A stretch of DNA of 64,000 nt from Xanthobacter sp. YC-JY1 (GTDB taxonomy: Bacteria > Pseudomonadota > Alphaproteobacteria > Rhizobiales > Xanthobacteraceae). Shown here one piece after another: positions 26,896-35,958 of this stretch. Position numbers and translations under genes: made by a program. The notes below the pieces were generated by a model. The model was given only the letters and a program-made list of their open reading frames with translations, ran no database searches and had not been told where the DNA came from. How positions within the stretch are numbered: position 1 is the first letter of the stretch; the number at the start of each line of letters is the position of its first letter. The stretch lies in contig NZ_CP032674.1 in the NCBI RefSeq assembly GCF_021730305.1, positions 3,643,001-3,707,000 of the forward strand. The letters are read 5' to 3'.

Positions 26896-28098
26896 ATGCG
26901 TCATTATATCAGCATATGCGCGCTTTTGTCCGGGATCGCGCTGGGCCTGGGGCCGGTGATGGCCGATACCCGGATCAAGATCGGAATTCTGAGCGACATG
27001 AGCGGACCATACTCGGATCTTGCAGGTCCGGGCTCTGTTGCCGCCGCCCGCCTCGCGGTGGAGGACTTCAAGGGGAAGGACAAGGGCATCGAGGTGGAGA
27101 TCGTCTCGGGCAACCACCAGAACAAAGCGGACATCGGCTCCGTCATCGCCCGCTCATGGATCGATCAGGAAAGCGTGGACGTCATCGGCGACGTCACCGG
27201 CTCGCCGGTCGCGCTGGCGGTCAGCCAGATCGTCAAGGACAAGGACAAGATCCAGCTCAATGCCGGCGCGGCGACGGCCGACCTCACCGGCTCCAAGTGC
27301 ACGCCCAACACCATTCACTGGACCTACGACACCTGGGCCAATGCCAACGGCACCGGCAGCGCCATGGTGCGCCAGGGCGGCAACAGCTGGTTCTTCATCG
27401 CCGTGGACCAGGCCTCCGGCCACGCCATGGAACGCGATACGGTGGCGGTGGTGAAGGCCGCCGGCGGGCAGGTACTGGGCTCGGTCAAGCATCCGCTGGG
27501 AACAAGCGATTTCTCCTCCTACCTCGTCCGGGCGCAATCCTCCGGCGCGAAAGTGGTGGGCCTCGCCAGCGGCGGCGAAGACATGATCAACGCCATCAAG
27601 CAGGCGTCCGAATTCGGCATCGTGCAGGGCGGGCAATCCATCGCCGGCCTGTTCACCTTCATCACCGACATCCACGCGCTCGGCCTGAAGCTGGCGCAGG
27701 GGCTTGTGCTGACGGAAGCGTTCTACTGGGATCGCGACGACGCGAGCCGCGCCTTCGCCAAGCGCTTCGCCGCCCTCCACAAGGGCAAGATGCCGACGCA
27801 GGTCCATGCCGGCGTCTATTCCTCCATCATGCACTATCTGAAGGCCGTGGAGGCCGCCGGCACCAAGGACACCAACACCGTGCTCGCCAAGATGCGCGCG
27901 ATGCCCATCGATGATCCCCTGTTCGGCAAGGGCGAGGTGCGCATCGACGGCCGCGCCGTGCACGACATGTTCCTGTTCCGGGTGAAGACCCCCGCCCAGT
28001 CGAAGGGGGAATGGGACGTCTACGAGACCCTTGCCACCATCCCGGCAGCGCAGGCGTTCCGCCCGCTCAATGAAGGCGGCTGCCCGCTGGTGAAGTGA
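26896..28098 (+). CDS. ABC transporter substrate-binding protein, LivK type, third paralogue
   Basis: This 400-residue periplasmic binding protein has a signal peptide ending near VMA-D (residue 23) and shares GILSDMSGPYSD and NHQNKAD with the two paralogues upstream. GGGAGGA precedes ATG 26896. It is expressed from a promoter with operator copy D, so it probably captures an alicyclic carboxylate for this pathway. No permease or ATPase genes follow. Confidence 0.9.
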   Translation: MRHYISICALLSGIALGLGPVMADTRIKIGILSDMSGPYSDLAGPGSVAAARLAVEDFKGKDKGIEVEIVSGNHQNKADIGSVIARSWIDQESVDVIGDVTGSPVALAVSQIVKDKDKIQLNAGAATADLTGSKCTPNTIHWTYDTWANANGTGSAMVRQGGNSWFFIAVDQASGHAMERDTVAVVKAAGGQVLGSVKHPLGTSDFSSYLVRAQSSGAKVVGLASGGEDMINAIKQASEFGIVQGGQSIAGLFTFITDIHALGLKLAQGLVLTEAFYWDRDDASRAFAKRFAALHKGKMPTQVHAGVYSSIMHYLKAVEAAGTKDTNTVLAKMRAMPIDDPLFGKGEVRIDGRAVHDMFLFRVKTPAQSKGEWDVYETLATIPAAQAFRPLNEGGCPLVK

Positions 28099-28150
28099 GC
28101 GCGCCCCCTCGCCCGCCTGGGCTCACCAGTGGTCCGGCACGGCGGAACCC

Positions 28151-28185
28151 GGCGGGCGGCGGGGCACATCACCATGCCGCCCGCC
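28151..28185. terminator. GC-rich hairpin between convergent genes
   Basis: GGCGGGCGGC (28151-28160) and GCCGCCCGCC (28176-28185) form a perfect 10-bp stem between the convergent binding-protein and ene-reductase genes. There is no U-tract, so termination is only suggested. Confidence 0.4.
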
Positions 28186-28203
28186 GCCCGCGACGCTCCA
28201 GAG

Positions 28204-29352
28204 CTATCGGAAATCGCCGGTGGCGATGGGGTCGGAGGCCGGGAAGGTCTCCTCCAGCGCCTCGTCGAGCAGCGCGACGTCTGCGGTGGGATAGTCGGTG
28301 TAGCCCTCCGGTCCCTGCGTGTACCAGGTCTCCATGTGGTCCGGCGCGAGCGGGATCGCGTGCTGGATGCGGGAGGGCAGATCGGGATTGGCGAGGAAGC
28401 CGCGACCGAAGGCGATGGCGTCCGCCTCGCCCTTCTCCAGCGTGGCCATGGCGCGGGCGCCGTCGAAATCCGAGTTCAGCACCAGCGGCCCGTCGAACAC
28501 GGCCCGGATCTCGGGATGAACAGCCGGGTGGTCGGGCTTGCCGCGGGTACCCTCGGGCGGCGGCTCGCGCAGCTCGAGGAAGGCGATGCCGATGTCCGAC
28601 AGGAGCTTGGCGGCATACCGGAACAGGGGCACCGGATCGGGATCGTTGACGCCCTGGCTCTCCCCGTTGGGCGACAGGCGCACGCCGGTCCGGTCGGCGC
28701 CGATCTCGCCGGCCACCGCTTCCGTCACCTCGCGCAGCAGCCGGGCGCGGTTCTCGATGGAGCCGCCATAGGCGTCCGTGCGGTGATTGGCCGAGGCCCG
28801 CAGGAACTGGTCGATGAGATAGCCGTTCGCGGCGTGGATCTCCACGCCATCAAAGCCGGCGAGAAGGGCGTTGCGGGCCGCCCGGCGATAGTCGAGCAGC
28901 AGGCCGGGAATCTCGTCGGCGTCCAGGGCGCGGGCCTCGGCGTGGGGCTGCTTGCCGTCATAGGTGTGTGCATAGGCCGGCGCCGTGGTGGCCGAGGCGG
29001 ACACCGCCTTCGCGCCATCAAGGAAGCTCGGATGCACGATGCGCCCCATGTGCCAGAGCTGGCAGACGATGCGCCCGCCCGCGCGCTTCACCGCATCGGT
29101 GACTGGCCGCCAGGCGGCGACCTGCTCCTCGCTCCAGATGCCCGGCGCGAAGGGCCAGCCGAGGCCCTGACGGCTGATGCCGGTGGCCTCGGAGATGATG
29201 AGCCCGGCGCTGGCGCGCTGGGCGTAATATTCCGCCATGAGCGCAGTGGGCACATGCTCGCGCGTGCCGCGGCCACGGGTCAGGGGCGCCATGAACATGC
29301 GGTTCGGCGCCGCGATGGCGCCCAGCTGGATGGGATCGAACAAGGTTGGCAT
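28204..29352 (-). CDS. Old yellow enzyme family ene-reductase (NemA-like)
   Basis: This 382-residue FMN-dependent TIM-barrel enzyme reduces activated C=C bonds with NAD(P)H. Landmarks are APLTRGR, QLWHMGRIVHP, the substrate-binding His/Asn pair in EIHAANGYLIDQF and ENRARLL. The start is ATG 29352 with GGAG upstream; an in-frame ATG at 29388 is less likely. The C-terminus has an unusual extension, LLDEALEETFPASDPIA, beyond the barrel. It stands alone between convergent and co-directional neighbours, and its substrate is unknown. Confidence 0.9.
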   Translation of the reverse strand: MPTLFDPIQLGAIAAPNRMFMAPLTRGRGTREHVPTALMAEYYAQRASAGLIISEATGISRQGLGWPFAPGIWSEEQVAAWRPVTDAVKRAGGRIVCQLWHMGRIVHPSFLDGAKAVSASATTAPAYAHTYDGKQPHAEARALDADEIPGLLLDYRRAARNALLAGFDGVEIHAANGYLIDQFLRASANHRTDAYGGSIENRARLLREVTEAVAGEIGADRTGVRLSPNGESQGVNDPDPVPLFRYAAKLLSDIGIAFLELREPPPEGTRGKPDHPAVHPEIRAVFDGPLVLNSDFDGARAMATLEKGEADAIAFGRGFLANPDLPSRIQHAIPLAPDHMETWYTQGPEGYTDYPTADVALLDEALEETFPASDPIATGDFR

Positions 29353-29534
29353 GGGCGGTCTCCAAGGATTTCTGATCGTAGCGCGCATCGGGCGTCTTCC
29401 GCGCCGGACGAGCGAGACGAGGGGGCAAGTTTTTCGTCGAAATGAACGCGCCGGCGCCCCGGAAGGGGACGCCGGCGAGCGGGCGGCGCACCGCCCGCCA
29501 GTTGAAGCCCGGCCGAACCGGGCGGGGGCGGAAC

Positions 29535-31268
29535 TCAGCGGGGCAGCAGGTTGGTCTTGGCGAGGTCGATCACCTCGTCGCCGCGCCCGCTCATCACCGC
29601 GCGGATCAGCCAGAGGCTGAAGCCCTTCACCTCCTCGGCCTCGATGGTGGGTGGCATGGAGAGTTCCTGCCGCGCGGTCACCACGTCGAGCAAGGCCGGC
29701 CCGTCATGGGAGAGGATGTCGTCCAGCGCGCCCGGCAGGTCACCCGGGTCCTCGACGCGGATGGCGTGGATGCCCATGGCACGGGCAGTGGCCGCGAAGT
29801 CGGGATTTTCCAGATCGACGCCTGCCTCCAGATAGCCGCCGACCTTCATCTCCAGCGCCACGAAGCCGAGCACGCCGTTATTGACCACCACCACCTTCAC
29901 GGGGGTTTTCGTCTGCACGAGCGTGACCAGCTCGCCCATCAGCATGGTCAGGCCGCCGTCGCCGGAGAAGGAGATCACCTGCCGTCCCGGCTGGGACGCC
30001 TGGATACCCATGGCCTGCGGCAAGGCATTGGCCATGGATCCGTGGACGAGAGAGCCGACCAGCCGCCGCAGGCCGTTCATCCTGAGGTAGCGCGCGGCCC
30101 AGATGGTCGGCGTGCCCACGTCGAAGGTGAACACCGCATCCTCGTCCGCCTTGTCGCTCAGGAGCTTGGCCAGATACTGCGGATGGATCGGCTTCTTGCC
30201 GGGCGTGCCGGTGGCCAGGCTGTCGAGGCCCTCGCGGGAGGTCTTGTAGGTGGCGAGCGCCTCGTCGAGGTGGCTGCGGTCGTCCTTGACCGTCAGGCGC
30301 GGCAGCAGGGCCTTGAGCGTCGCTCCGACGTCGCCCACCACGCCGAGGTCGAGCTTGCAGCGCCGGCCGAGCTGTTCGGGGCGAATGTCGATCTGGGCGA
30401 TCCGCGTGTCGCTGGGCAGGAACTGCTTGTAGGGAAAATCCGTGCCGAGCATCACCAGCAGATCGCAGGAATGCATGGCATCGTAGCCGGACCTGAAGCC
30501 GATGAAGCCGGTCATGCCGACATCATAGGGGTTATCGTACTCGACCCATTCCTTGCCGCCGAGGGCGTGGACGATGGGGCTCTTCAGGGCCTCGGCGAAG
30601 GCCATCAGCTCGGCATGCGCGCCGGCACAGCCCCGGCCGCAGAACAGCGTGACGCGCTCCGCCCCGTTCAAAAGGTCTGCCAGCGCATCGAGTTCCGCCG
30701 CGGCGGGGGTAACGATAGGCGCCGGGGGCAGAAGGCCGGCGGCCGTTGAGGGGCCGCGCTCGGGCGCCGGGCGCAGCGCCACGTCGCCGGGGATCACCAC
30801 CACCGCAACGCCACGCTTGCCCACCGCCGCGCGGATGGCATTCTCCAGCACATAGGGCATCTGGCGGGGATCAGAGACGAGCTCGCAATAGACGCTGCAT
30901 TCCGCGAACAACGACTGCGGATGCGTCTCCTGGAAATAGCCGCCGCCGATCTCTGCCGAGGGGATCTGCGCGGCGATGGCCAGCACCGGCGTCCGGCTCC
31001 GGTTGGCATCGAACAGGCCGTTGATAAGGTGGAGGTTTCCCGGCCCGCACGAGCCGGCGCAGACGGCGAGCTTGCCGGTGATCTGCGCTTCGCCCGCCGC
31101 CGCGAAGGCCGCCGCCTCCTCGTGTCGGACGTGGAACGGCTCGATGCCGCCATGACGCCGGAGGGAATCGGTGATGCCGTTCAGGCTGTCGCCGACCACG
31201 CCATAAATGCGCTCGACCCCGGCCTCGGCCAGCACGTCGACCACAAGATCCGCTACCTTCCGTGCCAT
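29535..31268 (-). CDS. poxB: Thiamine pyrophosphate-dependent pyruvate dehydrogenase (quinone), PoxB
   Basis: PoxB decarboxylates pyruvate to acetate and CO2 and passes electrons to ubiquinone at the inner membrane face. This 577-residue protein has the thiamine-activating glutamate in [18 protein letters not shown]/central domain, the GDGG...NN cofactor motif ([19 protein letters not shown]) and a short C-terminal tail ending [10 protein letters not shown], in the position of the E. coli membrane-activation peptide. ATG 31268 follows GGAGGC by seven bases; the open frame extends further upstream without homology. Acetolactate synthase-like enzymes are the alternative. Confidence 0.9.
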   Translation of the reverse strand: MARKVADLVVDVLAEAGVERIYGVVGDSLNGITDSLRRHGGIEPFHVRHEEAAAFAAAGEAQITGKLAVCAGSCGPGNLHLINGLFDANRSRTPVLAIAAQIPSAEIGGGYFQETHPQSLFAECSVYCELVSDPRQMPYVLENAIRAAVGKRGVAVVVIPGDVALRPAPERGPSTAAGLLPPAPIVTPAAAELDALADLLNGAERVTLFCGRGCAGAHAELMAFAEALKSPIVHALGGKEWVEYDNPYDVGMTGFIGFRSGYDAMHSCDLLVMLGTDFPYKQFLPSDTRIAQIDIRPEQLGRRCKLDLGVVGDVGATLKALLPRLTVKDDRSHLDEALATYKTSREGLDSLATGTPGKKPIHPQYLAKLLSDKADEDAVFTFDVGTPTIWAARYLRMNGLRRLVGSLVHGSMANALPQAMGIQASQPGRQVISFSGDGGLTMLMGELVTLVQTKTPVKVVVVNNGVLGFVALEMKVGGYLEAGVDLENPDFAATARAMGIHAIRVEDPGDLPGALDDILSHDGPALLDVVTARQELSMPPTIEAEEVKGFSLWLIRAVMSGRGDEVIDLAKTNLLPR

Positions 31269-31533
31269 TGGCAAAGCCTCCGTGTGACCCTTGAATGAGA
31301 TTGCCTGCGGGATGCGGTGGCGGGCTTGGATATTGGCGCCAGCATTGGCTTTTCGCGCCCGGCCCGTAACCGCGATACCCTGCGCGGCTCGATGCCAAAG
31401 GTACGGGCGCAGCCGATCGGAACACCATACACACCTGCGTATAGATGACGCCAACGATAGGGCCGGCGATAAGTCCTCAAGCATTGGACCCCCGCAGGCT
31501 GTCGTGTGCCTGCGCGATCGACTGGAGGATGCC

Positions 31534-33177
31534 GTGACGCCGTCGAACTCGCGCGAACACCAGATGTATCCCACCTTCACCGCAGAGCAGATCGCCACCG
31601 CGCGGCGCTTTGCGGACGGGCCCGAGCAGCGCTTCGAGCCGGGCGAGACCCTCTATGACATCGGCGCCGTGGGCGCGCCGACCTGGCTGGTGATCGAGGG
31701 CACCATCGAGGTGGTCCGGCGCGATGGACTGTCCGGGGAGGCGCCCGTCACGGTCCATCATGCGGGGCAGTTCTCGGGCGAGGTCAACCAGCTGGATGGC
31801 CGCCCCGCCATCGCCGCCGGCAGGGCGGGACCCGACGGCTGCACCGCCCTGCCCTTCGACGCGACCCACCTGCGCGCGCTCGTCATCGGCTCGGCCGAAA
31901 TCGGCGAGACCATCATGCGCGCTTTGATCCTGCGCCGCGTGAACCTGATCGCCGAGGGCGGGTCCGGGACGATCCTCATCGGCGTGCCGGACAGCCCGGA
32001 AATCCTCGACCTGCAGGTGTTCCTGAACCGCGCGGGTCTGCCGAACCTCGTCCTCGATGTGCGCAGCGACGAGGAGGGGCGCGCTCTGGTCGCTCGAATG
32101 GGCGTTCCGCCCGAGGACCTGCCGCTGATCGTCTGCCCCACCGGACCGATCCTGCGGCGCCCCACCGTCGAGGAGATGGCCGGCTGCCTCGGTCTCGTTC
32201 CCGCGCTGGATCCCGCAAAGCTCTACGATGTCGCCATCGTCGGCGCCGGCCCGGCGGGCCTCGCGGCAGCCGTCTACGGGGCGTCGGAAGGCCTGTCCGT
32301 CATCGTGCTCGATGCCCGCGCCTCGGGCGGTCAGGCGGGCGCCTCGGCGCGGATCGAGAACTATCTCGGCTTTCCGACCGGCATTTCCGGCCAGGCTCTG
32401 GCCGGGCGGGCCTTCAACCAGGCCCTGAAATTCGGCGCCGAGATCGCCATTCCGGTGGCGGTGGAGCGGCTGGACTGCGCGGGCGGCGAGCTGAAACTCG
32501 CCTGCGCGGGGGACCGTCATATCCGGGCGCGCGCGGTGGTGATCGCCTCCGGCGCCCGCTATCGCCGCCCGGACGTTCCCGACCTCGCCAAGTTCGAGCG
32601 CTCCGGCATTTCCTACTGGGTCTCGGCGGTGGAGGCGCGCCTGTGTGCGGGGGAAGAGGTGGCCCTCGTCGGCGGCGGCAATTCCGCTGGGCAGGCCATC
32701 GTGTACCTCGCCCCTCAGGTGAAGAAGCTGCACGTGGTGGTGCGCCGTCCGCTCGCCGACACCATGTCGCGCTACCTGATCGACCGCATCGATGCACTGC
32801 CCAATGTGGAACTGCACGTGGGGAGCGAAGTCGCGAGCCTGGAGGGGAACCGGACCACGGGCCTCACCGCCGCAACCTTCCGCGACCGGCGCGACGGCAC
32901 GCTGCACCGGCGCGAGCTTCGGCACATGTTCCTGTTCATCGGCGCGGACCCGAACGCCGCATGGGCGGCGTCCTGCGTGAAGACCGACGGCAAGGGCTTC
33001 ATCATCACCGGGGCGGGTGCCCGCGCGCTGGAAACGAGCACGCCCGGCGTGTTCGCCATCGGCGATGTGCGCGCCGGCTCCACCAAGCGCGTGGCCGCAG
33101 CCGTGGGCGAGGGCGCCGCGGTGGTCGCCCAGATCCATGCCATGTTCGCCGAGGAAGCCAGCAGGGAGACGGCCTGA
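31534..33177 (+). CDS. Cyclic-nucleotide-binding domain fused to thioredoxin reductase-like flavoprotein
   Basis: This 547-residue protein joins a CRP-type effector domain (about 1-130), a thioredoxin/glutaredoxin-like middle domain (about 140-215, [22 protein letters not shown] region) and a two-dinucleotide-fold flavoprotein ([16 protein letters not shown], then [10 protein letters not shown]). Where true thioredoxin reductases have CATC it reads [11 protein letters not shown], so the redox-active CxxC is absent. GTG 31534 is chosen for the GGAGGA four bases upstream; ATG 31564 is possible. It overlaps the zinc-finger gene by one base. Function unknown; redox signalling is a guess. Confidence 0.88.
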   Translation: MTPSNSREHQMYPTFTAEQIATARRFADGPEQRFEPGETLYDIGAVGAPTWLVIEGTIEVVRRDGLSGEAPVTVHHAGQFSGEVNQLDGRPAIAAGRAGPDGCTALPFDATHLRALVIGSAEIGETIMRALILRRVNLIAEGGSGTILIGVPDSPEILDLQVFLNRAGLPNLVLDVRSDEEGRALVARMGVPPEDLPLIVCPTGPILRRPTVEEMAGCLGLVPALDPAKLYDVAIVGAGPAGLAAAVYGASEGLSVIVLDARASGGQAGASARIENYLGFPTGISGQALAGRAFNQALKFGAEIAIPVAVERLDCAGGELKLACAGDRHIRARAVVIASGARYRRPDVPDLAKFERSGISYWVSAVEARLCAGEEVALVGGGNSAGQAIVYLAPQVKKLHVVVRRPLADTMSRYLIDRIDALPNVELHVGSEVASLEGNRTTGLTAATFRDRRDGTLHRRELRHMFLFIGADPNAAWAASCVKTDGKGFIITGAGARALETSTPGVFAIGDVRAGSTKRVAAAVGEGAAVVAQIHAMFAEEASRETA

Positions 33178-33476
33178 TGTCGTGCACGCACGCAAAAGCC
33201 ATTCACGAGGTCACGCCCAGCGCCAAAGGGTGCGAGGAATGCCTGAAGATCGGCAGCGCTTGGGTCCACCTGCGGCTGTGCCGGACCTGCGGCCATGTGG
33301 GCTGCTGCGACGATTCTCCCCATCGTCACGCCCGGGCGCATTTCAGGGCCACCGGGCACCCCATCATCGAGGGCTATGATCCGCCGGAGGGCTGGGGCTG
33401 GTGCTACATCGACGAGGTCGAGGTGGACCTGCCCGACCAGACCCCGCAGGTCGGGCCCATTCCCCGCTTCTACTGA
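33177..33476 (+). CDS. UBP-type zinc finger protein
   Basis: This 99-residue protein is almost entirely a UBP-type zinc finger: CxH near the N-terminus, CEEC, CRTC, GCCDD and the HRHARAH stretch provide the metal ligands. In eukaryotes this fold binds ubiquitin C-termini, but in bacteria its target is unknown. Its ATG overlaps the stop of the flavoprotein gene (TGATG), so the two are translationally coupled and probably work together. Confidence 0.88.
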   Translation: MSCTHAKAIHEVTPSAKGCEECLKIGSAWVHLRLCRTCGHVGCCDDSPHRHARAHFRATGHPIIEGYDPPEGWGWCYIDEVEVDLPDQTPQVGPIPRFY

Positions 33477-33488
33477 TCGCGCCCGTGC

Positions 33489-33524
33489 CCGAAGCCCAAC
33501 GCGGCTTGCCACGCCGGGCTTCGG
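33489..33524. terminator. Bidirectional terminator-like hairpin
   Basis: CCGAAGCCC (33489-33497) and GGGCTTCGG (33516-33524) form a perfect 9-bp stem between the convergent zinc-finger and aldolase genes; the loop can pair further. It lacks a long U-tract. Confidence 0.55.
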
Positions 33525-33530
33525 CCCCGT

Positions 33531-34292
33531 CTAGCGGAAGGCCGCGAGCGCCTGTTCCGACTGGCGCGCGAGGATGCCGGCATCGACGCCGATGGCGGTG
33601 AACGTCGTGCCGAGATCGATGCAGCGCTTCGCGAAGGCGGCATCGCCCGTGAGGATGCCCGCGGGCTTGCCGGCGGCGCGAATGCGGGTGACGGCATTTT
33701 CCACGGCGTCCACCACACGGGCATGCTTCAGGTCGCCCACATGCCCGAGGCTCGCGGCGAGATCGCCGGGGCCGATGAAGATGCCATCGACACCCTCGAC
33801 GGCGGCGATGGCGTCGATCTGGTCCAGCGCTTCCTGCGTCTCCACCTGCACCAGCAGGCACAGTTCCCGCGCGGCCTCGCGGGCATAGTTCTTCACGCGG
33901 CCGAAGCGAGTGGCGCGGGTCAGCGCGGACACGCCCCTTATGCCATCGGGCGGATAGCGCGTGGCAGCCACGGCCGCGCGGGCCTCCTCGGCATTCTGCA
34001 CGTAGGGGATCAGCAGGCTCTGCGCGCCGATGTCGAGCAGGCGCTTGATGAGCACGGTGTCATTGGCCGCCGGCCGCACCACCGGGGACACCGGATAGGC
34101 CGAGACGGCCTGCAACTGGGCGAGGACCGTCGTCAGCTCGGCCGGGGAATGTTCCGTGTCGAGCAGCAGCCAGTCATAGCCGGCGCCGGCCACCACTTCG
34201 GTGGCATAGGCGCTGGAGAGGGTGCACCAGAGGCCGAGCTGCTGGCGGCCCTCGATCAGGGCCGCCTTGAAGGCATTGCGGGGGAGGTCCAT
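33531..34292 (-). CDS. HpcH/HpaI family aldolase
   Basis: This 253-residue class II aldolase cleaves 4-hydroxy-2-oxo acids to pyruvate or a related keto acid plus an aldehyde with a divalent metal. It has the catalytic histidine in DTEHSP (H48), QVETQEAL with the metal-binding glutamate and IGPGDLAASLG with the metal-binding aspartate. It directly follows the HpaH-type hydratase gene (21 bases), which would supply its substrate, as in homoprotocatechuate and hydroxyphenylacetate degradation. Confidence 0.88.
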   Translation of the reverse strand: MDLPRNAFKAALIEGRQQLGLWCTLSSAYATEVVAGAGYDWLLLDTEHSPAELTTVLAQLQAVSAYPVSPVVRPAANDTVLIKRLLDIGAQSLLIPYVQNAEEARAAVAATRYPPDGIRGVSALTRATRFGRVKNYAREAARELCLLVQVETQEALDQIDAIAAVEGVDGIFIGPGDLAASLGHVGDLKHARVVDAVENAVTRIRAAGKPAGILTGDAAFAKRCIDLGTTFTAIGVDAGILARQSEQALAAFR

Positions 34293-34313
34293 GGAAAGCC
34301 TCGGGTGAAAGCC

Positions 34314-35096
34314 TCAGGTGAAGGAGACGCTGATGGCGCCCACCGGTCCATAATCGGCGGTTATCACGTCGCCGGCGGCGATGTCCACGGGCCGGGTGAA
34401 GGACCCCGCCAGCACGATCTGCCCCTTCTGGAGCTTCGCGCCCACGGCGGAGAGCTTGTTCACCAGCCAGGCGATGCCGGCGGCCGGATGGCCCATGATG
34501 GCGGCCGAGACGCCGCTCTCCTCGATGATGCCGTTCTTGCTCAGCGTCGCCCCCACCCAGCGGATGTCGATGTCCATGGGGCGGATGATGCGGCCACCCA
34601 CCACGATGGCGGCGAAGGCGGCGTTGTCGGCGATGGTGTCCACGATGGCGCGCGGCACCTCGGTGCGATAGTCGATGATCTCCAGCGCCGGCACGACGAA
34701 CTCGGTGGCGCGCATCACGTCATAGATGCGCACGCCCGGCCCTTCGAGGTCCTCGCCCATCACGAAGGCCAGTTCCACCTCGAGACGCGGCTTGATGAAG
34801 CGCGCGGCGGGGATCTGGGCGCCGTCATTGAACAGCGCGTCATCGAGGATGCGGCCATAGTCCGGCTCGGTCATCTTCGAGGCCATCTGCATGGCGCGGG
34901 AGGTGAGGCCGATCTTGTGCCCGGCCACGCGGGCGCCGTTGGCGATGCGCGCCTGCGCCCACAGATCCTGCACGCGATAAGCGTCCTCGATCTCCATGTG
35001 CGGGAAGGTGCGGCTGAGCTGGACGACGGGCTTGCCCTCGCGCTCGGCCTTGAGAATCGATTCAGCGCCGAGGCGGCGCTCCTCTTCGGTCATCAT
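34314..35096 (-). CDS. 2-oxo-hepta-3-ene-1,7-dioate hydratase family (HpaH-like)
   Basis: This 260-residue FAH-superfamily hydratase adds water to a 2-hydroxypentadienoate-type product of meta-cleavage. Landmarks are GHKIGLTSRAMQ, the metal ligands in RLEVELAFVMGEDL and PALEIIDYR, and GHPAAGIAWLVNKL. The exact chain length of its substrate is uncertain; MhpD-type 2-oxopent-4-enoate hydratases are close relatives. It lies between the cyclase gene (22 bases upstream) and the aldolase. Confidence 0.85.
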   Translation of the reverse strand: MMTEEERRLGAESILKAEREGKPVVQLSRTFPHMEIEDAYRVQDLWAQARIANGARVAGHKIGLTSRAMQMASKMTEPDYGRILDDALFNDGAQIPAARFIKPRLEVELAFVMGEDLEGPGVRIYDVMRATEFVVPALEIIDYRTEVPRAIVDTIADNAAFAAIVVGGRIIRPMDIDIRWVGATLSKNGIIEESGVSAAIMGHPAAGIAWLVNKLSAVGAKLQKGQIVLAGSFTRPVDIAAGDVITADYGPVGAISVSFT

Positions 35097-35118
35097 GGAT
35101 GCGTGTTCCGGCTCGTGG

Positions 35119-35958
35119 TCACAGAAGGGCGAGGGGACGGACCGGCGAGCCCGTGGCGCCGGTGATCCGCAGCGGCTGGGCGACGAAGGCGAAGGAGCCC
35201 TGCCCCGCCGCGCCCAGCTCGTCGAGCGTGAGATTCTCGATGATGTGGATGCCGTTCTGGGCGATGAGGATCATGTGCACCTCCAACGTGATGTTGTGGT
35301 GGTTCATCACCTCGAACGCCGACGTATCGGAGCCCACGGAGAACGGCTTGCGCGCCGCCAGCCAGCGCCCGCCCTCGACGCCCGGGCCGGGGGCGCCGGC
35401 GGAATCGAGGCCGAGATATTTGGGCGAATCCTGCCAGTAGGCGGCCCAGCCGGTGCGCACCAGCACCACATCGCCCTCCCCGACCCGCGTGCCGGACGCG
35501 GCCTCGGCCGCCTCCAGTTCCGCGACGGTGATTTCATGGGCGGGATCGAGCGCATCCACGCCCAGCGCGCGCGCCACATCGAGCAGCACGCCGCGACGGA
35601 AGATGGGGGCGATGGTCTCCGCCCCGTGCACCTTGAACAGGCCGGTGCCCTGCTGCTCGCGGCCCGCATCATACTTGCCGTAGAGCGCGCCATGCTCGGA
35701 GACGTGGCACAGGGCATCGATGTGGGTGGACGAGTGGGTACTCGTCACCATCAGCTCGTTGGACGAGGAATGGCCGCAGGAGCGCAGCACGTCGCCGTGC
35801 CGGTTGTTGAGGGTGATGTGGAAGGGCGGATGCGCCGGATGAATGGGCATGCCTTTCTGCATCGGGTGGCTGAGGTCGATCCGGCGGGCAGCCTGCGCGG
35901 CCTTGAGCCAGTCCTCGAAATCGAAGCTGCGGGACGGCGCGGGAGTAACGGCATTCAT
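35119..35958 (-). CDS. Cyclase family hydrolase (kynurenine formamidase-like), second paralogue
   Basis: This 279-residue protein has the metal signature H75-x3-H79-x-D81-x3-H85 (THSSTHIDALCH) and a C-terminal NLTLDEL segment of the cyclase family. Its ATG overlaps the stop of the upstream MFS gene (ATGA), and it precedes the hydratase and aldolase genes, so a hydrolytic step on the transported compound or on a ring-cleavage product is likely. It is only distantly similar to the cyclase at 3743-4516. Confidence 0.85.
   Translation of the reverse strand: MNAVTPAPSRSFDFEDWLKAAQAARRIDLSHPMQKGMPIHPAHPPFHITLNNRHGDVLRSCGHSSSNELMVTSTHSSTHIDALCHVSEHGALYGKYDAGREQQGTGLFKVHGAETIAPIFRRGVLLDVARALGVDALDPAHEITVAELEAAEAASGTRVGEGDVVLVRTGWAAYWQDSPKYLGLDSAGAPGPGVEGGRWLAARKPFSVGSDTSAFEVMNHHNITLEVHMILIAQNGIHIIENLTLDELGAAGQGSFAFVAQPLRITGATGSPVRPLALL

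Noticed and set aside
31477-33195. 572-codon open frame on the minus strand opposite the CRP-flavoprotein fusion
   Set aside because: It is an antisense shadow of a well-supported gene; its composition is His/Ala/Gly/Arg-rich without any recognisable motif, as expected from high-GC complementary frames.
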